Source: Tilletiopsis washingtonensis
Taxonomy: Eukaryota > Basidiomycota > Exobasidiomycetes > Entylomatales
Direction: 5' to 3'
Assembly (NCBI RefSeq): GCF_003144115.1
Contig: NW_020312019.1
Coordinates: forward strand, 92,787 to 156,786
Length of the DNA: 64,000 bases
Shown: positions 1-11,541 of the stretch, in pieces
Numbering within the stretch: position 1 is the first letter of the stretch
How the letters are laid out: each line of letters starts with the position of its first letter
Program-made: the position numbers and the translations under genes
The notes under the pieces: model-generated
What the model was told of the DNA's origin: nothing
What the model saw: only the letters and a program-made list of their open reading frames with translations
The model's database searches: none

Positions 1-2519
1 CCACTGCAGCAGCTGCCAGAGCATCAGAGGGTGGAAGTCGGACAATGGGCCGCTCTGCTTGGCCGCAAGCTCGGCGATATGTCGCGGCCTTGCGGGAGCG
101 ACATCACCCTCTGCTTGCGCGCCGCTGGGTGTGAGGTAAGGCCCGTATGCATGGATCTCTGCCTGGGTAGCGACCAGCAGCTGGCCATTGGCAAGCCACT
201 CGACGTCGACGATAGGCTCGCATGCCAGTGCGCCCAGCTCGACCTGAGCCAGTGCCTCCCAGCGCGCCGCGCCGATGCGCCGGACATCTTCGTTGATGCC
301 TCGTCGGCGTGGCGCAAGCAGCGTCACGCTCGTCTGCGTCGCAACGGCAAGCAGCGACGCAAAGCTCTCGGGCGCCCAGGCCAGTGCGCAGATGTCGGCG
401 GGCCAGTCCTGTGCGTGCTCCAGGCCAGAAGAAAAGGCAGACGCTCGAGTGTCCCAGATGGTCACCTGCGCGTTGCCCGCGCTGCTCGTTGACGCCAGCG
501 CAACAAGGCTCAATTCGGAAGCCCGCGCATGGCGCACTTGACTGGCAGCACACTCGAGGCGCGAGGAGCGAGTCCAGTTGCTCTCTCTGCGCGTCCAGCT
601 CTCTAGTGTGCCGTCGACGCCGAGCGTGAAGATGGTCGCAGTCGAGGCAAACACGAGCCGCGGCGCGCTCTTGACTGCAAGTTGATGCGAGCTGCTGCCT
701 TGCAGGACGCTCGCTTCTGAAGTGACGAGAATCGGGGCCTCGCTGCCAAGCAACACGGCTGCGAGAGAAGCATCTTGCGGCATCGCATGCGACGTGGAGC
801 TGCCATCGCGGCGATGCAGCGTCACACAGTCGCCGTCGTGCGTTGCGTACGAGTCTTCGGCGAGAGCGACGATGCGGCCGCCTTTCGCCTCGCAGCTCTG
901 CAAGCCTCGCTGTGAGCCACGCTTGCAGGCGGACCAGATGCGACCTTCGTCCTGCGCCACGCTAGCGACTCGCCCGTGGCCGGGAGCGCTGAGCAATCCT
1001 TCAATGAGCTTCGTGTGCGGCACTTGCGCCGGTGCGCATGCATGCAGCCCGCCTGAGCCCTCGAAGAATGCAGCGGGCGCCAGAGTGTAGCTGGCGTGCT
1101 GTAGACGCAGAACTGCAGCGGGCGCCGAAGGCTCAGCGCCTGACGGCACGGCCAGCGGCTCGAGCGAGGCGGGCAGCACGGGCAGACTGGACGGCGTGCT
1201 GAGCACCGTGTAGATGCTGTGCAGCGTCGGCGGTGCTCGATCGACGTTCTGTAAGCAGAGACGTGAGCTGAGCCGTCAATCACCGCAAGGACATGACAAA
1301 CGCACAGCGAGCGCCTTGAGCGTCAGGTTGCCATTCGAGAGGCCGAGGAAGAGATCCGGCGCCTCTCCGACCGCCTCGAGTCTGCGCACTGCTCCCTCTC
1401 TCATCTCTGCCTCGCGCTGCGTGTCGGTGCGCAAGCCCACGGCCGCCAGTTCCGTCTGGCGCGCGTACGCCGCCTTTGTCGCCTCGAGCGCGCCGGCCAC
1501 GTGCTTTGCTGCGAGGTACGACGGCTCGGCGCCTCCCATGGCTGAGGGACACATGGCCGCCCAGAGCCGCGGCTGGCCGGGAGTATCGATCACCGGCGCC
1601 CAAAGACGGATCGTGCCGTCGGTCGTGGTGGTGAGAAGCGCCTCGGTCTGTCTGTGCTCGGGCATGTCAGCGATGCGGCATTCCCCTTAGGACGCAAGCG
1701 TCGCCTCACCCAGAGCTGTCCGGCGCCTGGCGCCACGCAAAGCTCCGCAACGGGCGCAAGTGCGTCAGCTCGGCGCGCAGGCGCGGACGGGGCCGCTCAT
1801 CGGCCTTGCCGCTGCAGGCCCACAGCAGGACCCGATCATCGTCGCGCGTCGCAGCGGCGAAGACGACGCCGTCCGGGCTCCAGCGGGCTGCCAGGATGGG
1901 CTGAGGACAGCGACGCCGCCATACCCTACGCCATGGCTGCAGCGGCGAGCTCTCGTCGAGTGTCCAGAGCGAGATGGAACGCTGGGCGCCGACGAGCAGC
2001 TTGCCTGCCGGCTGTGCGTCAGCGCCAAAGGCCAGCAAGGTAAGCCCAGCAGCGACACGCCTCACCTTCGCGCAGATCCAGCGCCGTCGCTTCGCCGTCC
2101 TCGTCCTGCGCAAGCTCAAAGGCCGAGTGCTGCTTCCACAGTCCAGTGCCCGTGCGTGTCCAGACGGCGATGTGCTGCCGCAGTGCCGCGACGATCTGCG
2201 CCGGAGATCAGGGCGCTGCGAGGAGACGCCGCACGGCGACACTCACCAGTGGCCCGACCTCGCCGCCGCCCTCGCCGCACGCCAGTGCATCCAGCACAGC
2301 GTCGCGCTGCTGCGCCTCAGGAAAGGCGAGGGCGTGCACGGCCGCATGGTCTGCGCCGCGCACTACGAGGCTCGGCGTGCTGCCGGCGGCGTGCACGAAG
2401 AGCTGGGTGCGCGCGGTGCGCGAGTAGTGCGCTGCGGTGTGCGCCGGCGCCGAGCTTGACGTCGAGGCGTGCGCCAGCTGCGGCACGGCCGACGGCACAG
2501 CGACGGCGGCGGCGGCCAT
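1..2519 (-). CDS. RAV1: RAVE complex subunit Rav1 / DmX-like WD40 protein (3' part beyond left edge)
   Basis: Rav1 is the scaffold of the RAVE complex, which reassembles V1 onto V0 of the vacuolar H+-ATPase. Five exons are visible on the minus strand: 2519-2247, 2195-2066, 2004-1710, 1651-1306 and 1248 to the edge, giving 764 in-frame codons. The introns are 46-61 nt with GTGAG/GTGCG donors. WD40-type stretches include AARWSPDGVVFAAATRDD, LTHLRPLRSFAWRQ (resembling the Rav1/DmX HPRPV-FSWR segment) and TTTTDGTIRLW. Near the edge, NGPL-type Rav1 wording appears as SGPLSDFHPLML, the family's conserved entry to the Rav1p C-terminal domain. The start at 2519 is the first Met of the open frame directly before an Ala-rich N-terminus. 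It is divergent from the zinc-cluster gene. The C-terminal half lies outside the window. I infer the name from family resemblance; I am fairly sure of Rav1/DmX. Confidence 0.82.
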
Positions 2520-3417
2520 GCTGCAGAGCTGGATGATGCTGGGCCGAGGGGTGTGCGGCGGGTGCGGGCGGTGGAGGTCGGGAGGCTGGGTCTGCCGTTG
2601 CCGAGGCCTCTCTCGCTGCCAACGCGCCCATGCCGCTCCCACGCCCGCCGCGGTTTATCCGTGCCGCTCCCATGGGCGCCTGGCGTGCTCGCCCTGCCTG
2701 ACGTGCTCCGCTGAGGAATCAAGCCCCTCTTACTCGGTGCGCTCGGCCAGAGCCGCGGCCTGCTACTCTCTTACTGTCAATCTCGCAGGCTGTTCCGACG
2801 CTGCGGGACAGACGAAAGCCACACATCGGGCGAGGGTTAGGCAGCCCGGCAGCTGCACCTGGAGGACGCGGCGCTCACGGCCGACACTGACATCCGCTCC
2901 TTTTCCAGGCCCCCATCCTCGCGCCTTTTCGATCATCTCCGTCATTTCTGTGGCGCAGCGTCTCAGCGTGCCAAGGCTCGCTGCAGCAGCCAGCTGCATC
3001 TCGCCAATTTGATCATCTGCGGAGCGTCCGCGAGTGAGCCACGTCGGAGTGAGAAGACGCGTGTGCGGGACGTGGTCCAGGCCCTTGACATGCACCTCCA
3101 GGGTCTGCCCGACGGGGGTAGTGGCGGCGTGGGGGTCTCTGCGTCCCTCTCGTCGTCGCCTTTGTCGCATGAGCAACATCGAGGAGCGTCAGCACGAAGG
3201 GCTGGCAGCGGGAGCCGCGGGAGCAGATGGGCCGCGGCAATTTGCAATTCGCGCCGCGGCTACTGGACATCTGGCGGTGCTGCGATCGGGCCGGAGCACC
3301 GCATGGAGCGCAGCAGCTAGCCTTCAAGACATGCGCGCTTGCCGCATCGCCTCTCAGGCTCTCACTCCCACACCCACATCCACACATCCCGCTCTGCCTG
3401 CTGACCGCCTCGCCGCC
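2520..3417. other. Divergent intergenic region RAV1 / zinc-cluster factor
   Basis: About 0.9 kb between two divergent starts. An open frame continues upstream of the zinc-cluster Met from about 3034, but its composition does not look like conserved protein. I see no TATA box or RNA gene. Confidence 0.5.
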
Positions 3418-5929
3418 ATGGACCAGGCGGCCTCCGCCTCCGCCTCGCCGCCCGCGCCCGTGCGCCGCAAGGCGCTCGCCTGTCTGCCGTGCCGCGCCGC
3501 AAAGTCGGCGTGCGAGGGCGTCCCGCCCCATGCACTCGCCAGCCACAAGGCCGGCGACGATGTTGAGATACCCGCAGATGCGCCCTGCCATCGCTGCCAG
3601 CGCCTCGCCGTCGCGTGCCGCTGGGCGCCGACGAAGCGCATTGGCCGGCCGGCCAAGCGCCGCCGCGCGGCTGGCGATAGTGAGGACGACGAGCTGCACG
3701 CCGAGGAGCACGCCGGCGAGCAGCCGCCCACGGCCGCACAGACAGCCGCGTGGCAGGCTCCGCTGTCCAACGGCACGCCCTTTGCCGCCGCAACGGCGCT
3801 GCCAGACCTGTCGCTCGGCTCCTGGCCGGCTGCGCAGCAGCAGCAGCAGTCGAGCAGCAGCTCCGCAGACAGCATGGCCGACTCAGTCGCTGCCTTCTGG
3901 GCCTCACTTCCGGCGGGCACCAGCGATGCTGCGCTGCAGCAGACGGCCACAGCCAGCTCGCCGCTCGACAACGTCATGATGGATCCGACCATGTGGAACA
4001 TCCTCGCCGGCGGCAGCAACGGCGGCGGCGGTCCCTCTGCAGCTTCGCCGAGCGCCTCGACGAGCGCCTCGTCGCCCGATCGCTCGTCGGTCATGCAGGA
4101 TCTGCAGAGCCTGCATGACTGGATGCCCACGTCGCTGCCGCAGCCGGCCGTCAGCATAGCGGAGCTCTCCAATCCGTCTCACTCGCCCAAACTCTCCAAT
4201 CGCGCCATGCACCAGCTCGAGAGCATCCAGATGCTGAGCTCCACCTCGCGTCCTTCGCGCAAGGCTGGCAGCAGCAGCGCGCGCAGCAGCTCGCTGGCGT
4301 TCATGGACGAGGGACTCGTAGCGTTCTTCACGCGCGCGCAACAGATCATCCCGCTGCTCGGCACGAGTGCGCAGTACGCCGCCTGGCTCAGTGCACAGCG
4401 CAGCGAGGCTCAGATGCTCGTGCATCACGCGGCCTCTGCGCTTGGTTTGCGACTTGCCGGACCGAGGGCTGCACAAGCCGCAGAGCGCAGTCTGAGTCAC
4501 GCTCGGCACCTGGCAACTGAGCTGCGTCTGCCGCGCGCGCCTGCCGGGCTTTGCGATGCGCTCAGCGCAGGCGACGCACTCGACAGCATGCGCGGCCTCC
4601 TCATACTCGCCACTGTCGAAGCGGGCGCCGGGAAACCGGCCGACGCCAATGTCGCCCTCGGCAAGGCGGCTCGCCTCGCCAGCGAATGGGGCGTGCACCG
4701 GCTTGATGCGCCCTTCGGCGAGGCATCGCAGCAAGCGCCCCTGCCGCTCGCTGGCGCAGCGCAGCGCTGGACTGCAGCAGCAGATCGCGACGTGCTAGAG
4801 GGTCTGCGACGCGCATGGTGGGAGCTCTACCTCGTCGACTCGATGCTGTGGATTGTCTCGAGCGGGCAAGCGGGCGCACAAGTAGGCAGTCTGGCGGCGC
4901 AGGCAGCAGTCGACATGCCCATCGATCTCGGCGAAGAGCACAGTGCCAATCCTTCACGGCAGAGCTACGACAGTCGCGTGCGAGCTTGCGCGCTGATGCG
5001 AGAGGCGCTGGTCCCGCCGACGCCGGCTGCAGCTCGCAGTCTGGCACGACTGGCGGCGCTGGAGAGTCTCGCAGAGAATCTGTTGCTCTCGTCGGACGCG
5101 CGATGGCGCACTGCAAGGGCGCAGGCGAAGGCTGCGGAGCTCGAGGGCGACGAGATCAAATTGCAGGCGGCTGAGGCGCGCGCCGAGGCGGCACTCATGG
5201 CCATCGTGACTCTCAACTCGTGAGTCTCGCGCTGATGCTCTGCAGCTCACGTGTGCTGAACATCTCTCGTCTCAGCGGCCGCATCCACCTCCATCGCAAC
5301 GCCACCTTTCCCGAAGTGACGCTCGACTTTTCCTCGTGCGCCTTCCGTCCCAACACCTCCAGCCATATCTCGGAGCTGGGCGACGGCACTTCCTCGCCCG
5401 AGAGCTCTCCCGTGCCCGCGCGCGATCCACGACGCGTGGCCGACTCGCTGCGCCGCATCGACGCCGCCTCTGCTGGCATCCTCGACATTGTGCGCGAGGA
5501 CTACGTCGACCGTACGCGTGCGCGCCACGCTGTGGCTGTGGAGGACGAGACGTCGCCGCTGCTGCGTCACACGCCCTTCTTTGCCTGCTCGCAGATGGTC
5601 GCTGCGTATGGGCACGTGGTCCTGCTGGCCGGCACGCGTGCGCAAGCAGAGCAGGAGACGGCACTCAGGCTCGCCGGTCGCGGCACGGCAGAGGGCGAAG
5701 AGGCCCTCTGGAAGCGGCGTGTGGCGCTGAGCGATCTGAGTCTGGCCGAGGCGAATACGGCGCAGTGTGCCATGGGTGAGTGCCGCTGACGTCGTAGCAC
5801 CGGCGTTGCGCCTCGGCTGACGTGTCTGCATCATCAGTCTGGCCACTTGTCGAGTCGTACGTCATGCAAGTGCGTCGCTGTCGCGCAGCCGTCGACTTTG
5901 CGGGCCCGCTTGGCCTGCGCGACGGCTGA
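3418..5929 (+). CDS. Zn2Cys6 fungal transcription factor
   Basis: Putative nuclear DNA-binding regulator with unknown target. Three exons (3418-5219, 5276-5775, 5838-5929) give 797 residues. The zinc cluster is near the N-terminus: C22-x2-C25-x6-C32-x24-C57-x2-C60-x6-C67, followed by a basic linker (RIGRPAKRRR). The 24-residue loop between the third and fourth Cys is longer than usual for this family. A Ser/Ala/Gln-rich spacer follows. From about residue 290 a helical region carries RRAWWELYLVDSMLW, typical of the fungal transcription-factor middle homology region. The 56-nt first intron was preferred over a frame-equivalent 26-nt alternative that would add ten residues. The start is the Met just before the cluster. 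Family assignment is firm; the regulon is unknown. Confidence 0.85.
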
Positions 5930-6197
5930 GCGAAGTCTAGCTGCTGTGTCTGCGGCTGCTTGCTGCTGAGACGGCTGCAGGGCATCACTGCTCGAGCCCG
6001 GGGCCCACTGCGCGCGTTCATCCTGTTCTCTCTCTCTCCCACTGTCTTCCCCGGCTCGCTCGTCTCCACGTCACCGTCTGCACCACTGTATCTTTCCATC
6101 TCATCTAATGCACGCATACCGCACTCTTCCTCTCTCGCCGACGCAATGCGCCACCGGCCGCTCCTTTCAAGCGCAGCGCAGCAACAGTGACGCGGCA

Positions 6198-7280
6198 TCA
6201 GATTCCCTCCGGTCTCGCCACTTTCCTCTTCTCCGTCTTGCCGGAGCGCGGATCGCGCATCTCGTTCCAGCTCACCGGCTCGAGTGGCGCGAGCGCCTCG
6301 GTGCCCATCTCGGGTGCTGCCTCGCCTAGCGCGAGGGAGGGCAGCGCATAGATGACGCCTAGGTTGTTTGCTGCTGTTGAGAGGTAGTAGGAACGCGCAT
6401 CGCCGAGAGAGATCTGAGGAAAAGGGTCAGCGTTGCGACCAGCAACGAGGCGCCTCCTATCGCGCTAGCACCAAAGCAGTGATGCCAGCATGCGTCAAGC
6501 GCGCTCAGCAGCCAGGCCGATGCACACGGCAGTCGCGCAGCCTGTCCGTGCATCGCCTCTCCATACCCCGTCGTCGCAACGCTGCTGGCCTTCAAGTCGC
6601 CACGCGCTCAGCGCTGCCTCTGCTGCACGAGCAGCGGCATGTTCCGCTCTTGACTGCAATGCGCCGCGAGTGGGCAGCAGGCCCACAGCGTCTGTAGCCT
6701 ATCAGCCTCTCTCCTCGTTGTTGAGGTGCAACGGCGCAAGACACCGAGCTCATCGCTGGCTGCTCTCGCTCACGCTGGCGGCCGCCCTGCGCAGCTCAGT
6801 GTTCTCTACAGCCGGAGCGATGCTACTCACCACGCTAGCTCTGACGATATCTCCCGGTCTGAAGCAATCGCCCAACCGGACCTTATCCTTCTCCGTCATG
6901 CGCACGTCCTGCTGCCGAATCACGCCCGTGAAGTCTGCGCCCGCCGGATCTTCGCCCGCCGCACGGTTGGCCTCTCCCGCCGCGCTTGCGTCGCCGGCAG
7001 CGACGGGCAAGCCATCGACGACGGTGATGGAGAGCGTGGCCTGGCGCGGCGTGACGCGCGTGATGCGCCCTAGCACGATGGAGGAGGGAGAGGGCACGAC
7101 GAAGCGAGAGGGCCGCCCGGTGACGCCGCCTCGTGCATCGGGCCGCCCGACCAGCGACGAGAGCATGTGAGCGCCACGCACATACGTGCCGGCGCCGGCA
7201 CGCGCTGCGCTGCTGCCGCTGCTGCTGGGCAGCGGCTGGCCGGGAAGCACTAGAGGCGCGAGTGAAGAGGAAGAGGCCAT
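6198..7280 (-). CDS. CSL4: Exosome complex cap subunit Csl4 (EXOSC1)
   Basis: Csl4 is an S1-domain cap protein of the nuclear and cytoplasmic RNA exosome and helps feed RNA to the nuclease core. Two exons (7280-6831 and 6413-6198) encode 221 residues. The N-terminal segment GTYVRGAHMLSSLVGRP matches the Csl4 N-terminal fold. The S1 domain carries GRITRVTPRQATLSITVVDG, FTGVIRQQDVR and FRPGDIVRASV, and continues after the intron with ISLGDARSYYLSTAANNLGV. It ends with PVSWNEMRDPRSGKTEKRK, the family's C-terminal signature without zinc ligands. The intron between RASV and ISLGD is 417 nt, far above the local norm, and has GTGAGT, CTGAC and CCTCAG signals. The start is the first Met of the compact N-terminus. 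The gene is divergent from SCH9. Confidence 0.9.
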
Positions 7281-8086
7281 GGCTTGGAGATGCGGGTGTG
7301 GTGGAGGAGACGGACGAGCGGCGCGCAGAAAAGTGTGGGAACAGCCGCGCAACGTCAGCGCAGCCGCTGTGTTCGTCCACCTCGAGCTCGCCGGCCTCGC
7401 AGCAGCCGTAACTCGACTTGTATTCTGGACCGGCCGAGCGTCGCTCTCTTCATCTTGGCACGCAGCATCGGAATATCGGCAGCACGGAGGAGCAGGCATG
7501 CCGAGCGCGGCGCCGAGATCCAGGCTTGATGCGCATGAGGCCGATGCTCGGTGCCGAGGCTGTGCGTGAGGTGAGGCGTCGCTCTCGGCGGAGCGGAGGC
7601 GGCACCGCTGCCGGCCTCTTTCGGCGGCGTGCCGCGGCTAAGCCAAGGCTGCGCTGGGGCGGCGAGCGAGGCCGCATGCCGCGCGCCAGCGCGGCGCCGC
7701 CAGCGGTGCGGCCGCTCAGCCGCCCGGCCTCCTCAGCAACAGCGGCAGCAGCGCGCGGTGACGCTGCGCGTTGCGCTCCGCCGGCCGTCGTCTCCACACT
7801 GGCGTGCGCCACGTTACGTGTGCCTCTCTGCTTAGCTCCTCTGCACCCCTGTCGCGAGCGCTTGCTCGCCATTCCCGTCTTCCCGGACTCTCTCTCTCTC
7901 TCACACTCACTCCTTCACGCTCCTGCGCCTCACGAGTGCGCGAGCCTGCCCGCCGCCGTCGTCGCTCGCGTCGCCTCGCGCTGATCTGCACCGGCACTAC
8001 CTCCACGTCTGTGACACTCCCGAGCCGCCTGCCCTAGAGGGCTCGTCACACAGCAGCCACCCCTCGCTCTCGCATAGACGCCCACC
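7281..8086. other. Divergent promoter region CSL4 / SCH9
   Basis: About 0.8 kb between two starts. It holds a pyrimidine-rich tract with a (CT)n run near 7888-7902, about 185 nt upstream of the SCH9 ATG. Such CT tracts are common in fungal 5' leaders. No RNA gene is seen. Confidence 0.5.
7888..7902 (+). repeat. (CT)n microsatellite in SCH9 leader
   Basis: Seven uninterrupted CT units within a longer pyrimidine stretch, between the CSL4 and SCH9 starts. Probably a leader or promoter pyrimidine tract. Confidence 0.6.
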
Positions 8087-10891
8087 ATGGCCGCCAACAT
8101 GCTCAAGGGCCTCTGGCCCCACGGCCCCGCCGACCAGGTGCGTCGCGTTGCTCTGCCCTGCCTCGTTCCTTGCGCTGACGCACCTTCTGCGCACAGACGA
8201 CGCCCAAGGCCTCGTCGAACAAAGCAGCCGAGCAGAACCCGTTCGACACCTTCGCGCAGCCTTCGGCGTCCGCCTCGGCTCCCGGCGCACCAGCGGCGCG
8301 CATGAGTCATTCGCGCGGCAACAGCGCGGGCAGCATGCAGGGCCTGCTGGGGCCTGGCGGGGCAGCTGGCGCAGCGCAGACGCAGCAGCAGCAGCAGGGA
8401 TACGAGCCACCACTGACGCCTGGAGGACTGAGGACGCCGGGAGGTGTCACTAGCCATGCGAGCGTGCCGACGACGAGCTTGAGCACGACGGGTGAGTGAT
8501 GGCGAAGAGCTGCGGCGGCTGAGAGGTGTGGCAGGCAGAGCAGGGACGGCACTGCTGGCAGCAGACACAAGACTGTGCGAGGCGCATGCGCGCTGCTGCG
8601 AAGCAGTGCAAGGGCACTTGCTGCGTGCGTTGGGCACAGCACAGCGCTGCTGGCAGCTCCCGCGCAGAGGCATCGCGTAGCTGCGACGGCGCTCTCAAGC
8701 AGCAATGCGGCGTCTTGTCGAGGCGCCGCGGCCCATGTGGCAAGCTGAGCCGCCTGTCCTGTCCTATCCTGTTCCGTCTAGCACTCCCGCGGTTCAGTTC
8801 TCAGCGCACTCACACTCCCTCGCAGTGCCCGACTTTACCATGCAGCTGCCGCCAGCCAAGGCCAAGGCCGAGGGTGCGCCGGCCGCGTCGGGCACGCGCA
8901 ACACGTCTGCGCCGCGCGGCTACCTCACCGTCAAGGTGGTGGCAGGGCGCAACCTCGTGACGAGCTCTGCGGCGTCGCGGCCGTACGTCGTCGTGTCGTT
9001 TGAGCAAAACGAGTTCATCGGGCGCGAGCCGATAGACGAGCGCGCCGTGCCCGAGGCCAAGGGCAAGCCCGTGCCGGCGAGCGAGGCGGACCCGAGCGGC
9101 TCGCGCGCGCGTGCACGCACGGTGACGCCGGCAGACCCGGGCGCGCCAATAGTGGGCAGCACGGCGCCCGGCGGCGGCTACGTGCTGCACCCGGCATGGC
9201 GCCACGAAGTGACGTTTGACGTGACGCACAGCGACAAGCCCATCTTCATCAGCGTGTACGACCGGCAGGCCGAGGAGGAGGGCTTCCTGGGCATGCGCGA
9301 GATCCGCCCGCGCCTCGTGCCCGGCATGCACTCGGACCAGTGGTACTCGCTCGCCGCGCGCGAGGACGACGAGGCGACGAGCGGCGCGCGCGGCGAGGTG
9401 CGCCTCGAGCTCAAGTACGAGCGCCTGAGCTCCAAGCGGCGCCTGACGCCGGCGGACTTTGAGTACCTCAAGCTCATCGGGCGCGGCACGTTTGGGCGCG
9501 TGTTCCAGGTGCGCAAGAAGGACACGCGCCGCATCTACGCCATGAAGGTGCTCTCGAAGCGCGAGATTGCCATCAAGAAGGAGGTGACGCACACGATGGG
9601 CGAGCGGCGCATCCTCGAAAAGTCGCTCGACTGTCCCTTTCTCGTGGGCCTCAAGTTCTCCTTCCAGTCCGAGCTCGAGCTGTACTTTGTCACCGACTAC
9701 AAGTCCGGCGGCGAGCTCTTCTGGCACCTGCAGCGCGAGGGCCGCTTCACAGAAGACCGCGCGCGCTTCTACATTGCCGAGCTCGTGCTGGCGCTCGAGC
9801 ACCTGCACAAGTACGACATTGTCTACCGCGACCTCAAGCCCGAGAACATCCTCCTCGACGCGACGGGCCACGTGGCGCTGTGCGACTTTGGCCTCTCGAA
9901 GCCGGATCTCGGCGCCGGGCAGCTCACGAATACGTTTTGCGGCACGACGGAGTATCTGGCGCCCGAGGTGCTGCTCGACGAGAGCGGCTACTCGAAGCTG
10001 GTCGACTTTTGGAGTCTCGGCGTGTGAGTGCGATGCGGGGGGAAGACACATGCAGTGCGCTGACGTTTTGCCACAGGCTCCTCTTCGAGATGTGCTGCGG
10101 CTGGAGCCCGTTCTACGCCGAGGACACGCAGCAGATGTACCGCAACATCTGCTTTGGCAAGATCAAGTTCCCGCGGGGCGCCATCGGCGACGACGGCAAG
10201 CAATTCGTCAAGGGCGTGAGTACGAGGTGCTGTGGAAGGCCGACAGCGGGTCTGTCGATGCAAAGCTGACCTCTTTGCTTAGCTGCTCAACCGCAACCCC
10301 AAGCACCGCCTCGGCGCCCAGCGCGACGCGCTCGACCTCAAGAGCCACGCCTTCTTCAAGGACATCGACTTTGACGCGCTCGCCAAGAAGCAGCTCACGC
10401 CGCCGTTCAAGCCGCTCGTCGAGAGCGACGAGAGCGTGGCCAACTTCGACCCCGAGTTCACCGAGACGGACCTCGGCGAGGTGGCGCTCATTCCCGGCTT
10501 CGAGGGCAACGCGGGGCAGGCGCACGACGCGCTCGAGGCCGGCGGCATACTCAGTGTCTCGGCACAGGCGCGCAAGGACGCGGCCGCCTCCAACGGCGTC
10601 GCCATCAGCAAGGATGCGAAGCGCGTGCCCGGCAGCGACGCCGACGACGCCCTCACGAGCAGCGTGCAGGACAAGTTCCGCGGCTTCTCCTACTCGGGCA
10701 CGTACGACGGCAGCGTCGCCGGCAGCATGGGCACGTCGTTTGGCGGGCGGCGCGGCAGCGGCGGCCTGGCCGGCGCCAGCCTCAGCATGAGCCGCATGCA
10801 GGTCGACGACGGCGACGACGAGCAGCTCAGCCCCAGCGACGTGCCGAGCTTCAACGCAGACGCCGTCAAGCCCGAGATGGACACGAGCTGA
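8087..10891 (+). CDS. SCH9: AGC protein kinase Sch9 with N-terminal C2 domain
   Basis: Sch9-type S6K-like kinase, a TORC1 substrate controlling ribosome biogenesis, growth and ageing (family knowledge). Five exons (8087-8137, 8197-8491, 8826-10023, 10077-10215, 10283-10891) give 763 residues. A C2 domain spans about residues 147-300 (GYLTVKVVAGRNLVTSS onward). The AGC kinase domain spans about 326-590: GRGTFG glycine loop, YAMKVL lysine, YRDLKPEN catalytic loop, DFG, and T-loop TFCGTTEYLAPE with the PDK1-site Thr. The kinase tail ends with the hydrophobic motif FRGFSYSG near residue 692, where Ser is the predicted TORC1 site. The second intron is unusually long (334 nt). The start ATG is in a CCACCATGG context. 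C2 plus AGC order is diagnostic of Sch9. Confidence 0.93.
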
Positions 10892-11541
10892 GCCACACCC
10901 CGCATCTGCAATTCCCCCTTCCCACCCTCATACATCCACACTCGAGTGCCTCGTCTGCTCCGCCCCTCTAGTCGTCCGCGAATCCACAGCATTACAGTTC
11001 GGCTCGTGGACATGCAGCACTGAGGAGGGCCGTGCAGAGTGTGCTTCAGCTGACTTGACGTTGAAGCGTGAGCAGAGACTTGCGCTTGCACGGCGCAGGG
11101 CCATGAGCGCCGAGGCTCAGCGGGGCTGGCGCGTGCCGGCGGCGGAGCGCTGTCGCGTCGATACCGGGCTGTCTCGCGCCTCGTTCAGCCTTCACGAGAA
11201 ATGCGACGCTGATTGCCGCTGACGGATCTTCGCGGATGGTGAGCGCACTTGCTGCGCTGGCTCACAGACATTCAGGTCTTTCGAGGACGTGCCAGCACGC
11301 AGTCCAGCCCGCTTGCATGCGCATTGTTGGACGAGCTCGGGCCGCCTTTCTAGCGCGGCGGCGGAGAAGCTCATCACCGGCGAGCAGGCCATGTCTCGTC
11401 CCCTGATCGATCGAGGCCTCATTGATCAAAGAGATTGTACTACGGCGGCTTGCACGCGCGGAGAAGTGGAAAGTGATGAGGTTGCTTGCCACCCTCGCCC
11501 GCGGCGCTCTACTCCCATCCACCATCATCGTTCTGCTCGTC
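10892..11541. other. Intergenic, SCH9 3' end to paralogue A
   Basis: About 0.65 kb. The first part is presumably the SCH9 3' UTR. Overlapping ORFs on both strands show no recognisable domain. The last 30 nt contain a 15-nt block shared with the 5' flank of paralogue B. Confidence 0.4.

Noticed and set aside
3034-3417. In-frame upstream extension of the zinc-cluster factor by 128 codons
   Set aside because: Composition is leader-like with no conserved text, and the Met at 3418 sits just before the zinc cluster, as is usual.
5220-5245. A 26-nt intron in the zinc-cluster gene
   Set aside because: A 56-nt intron using the next CAG keeps the same frame and has a better branch point (GCTGAAC) and pyrimidine tract.
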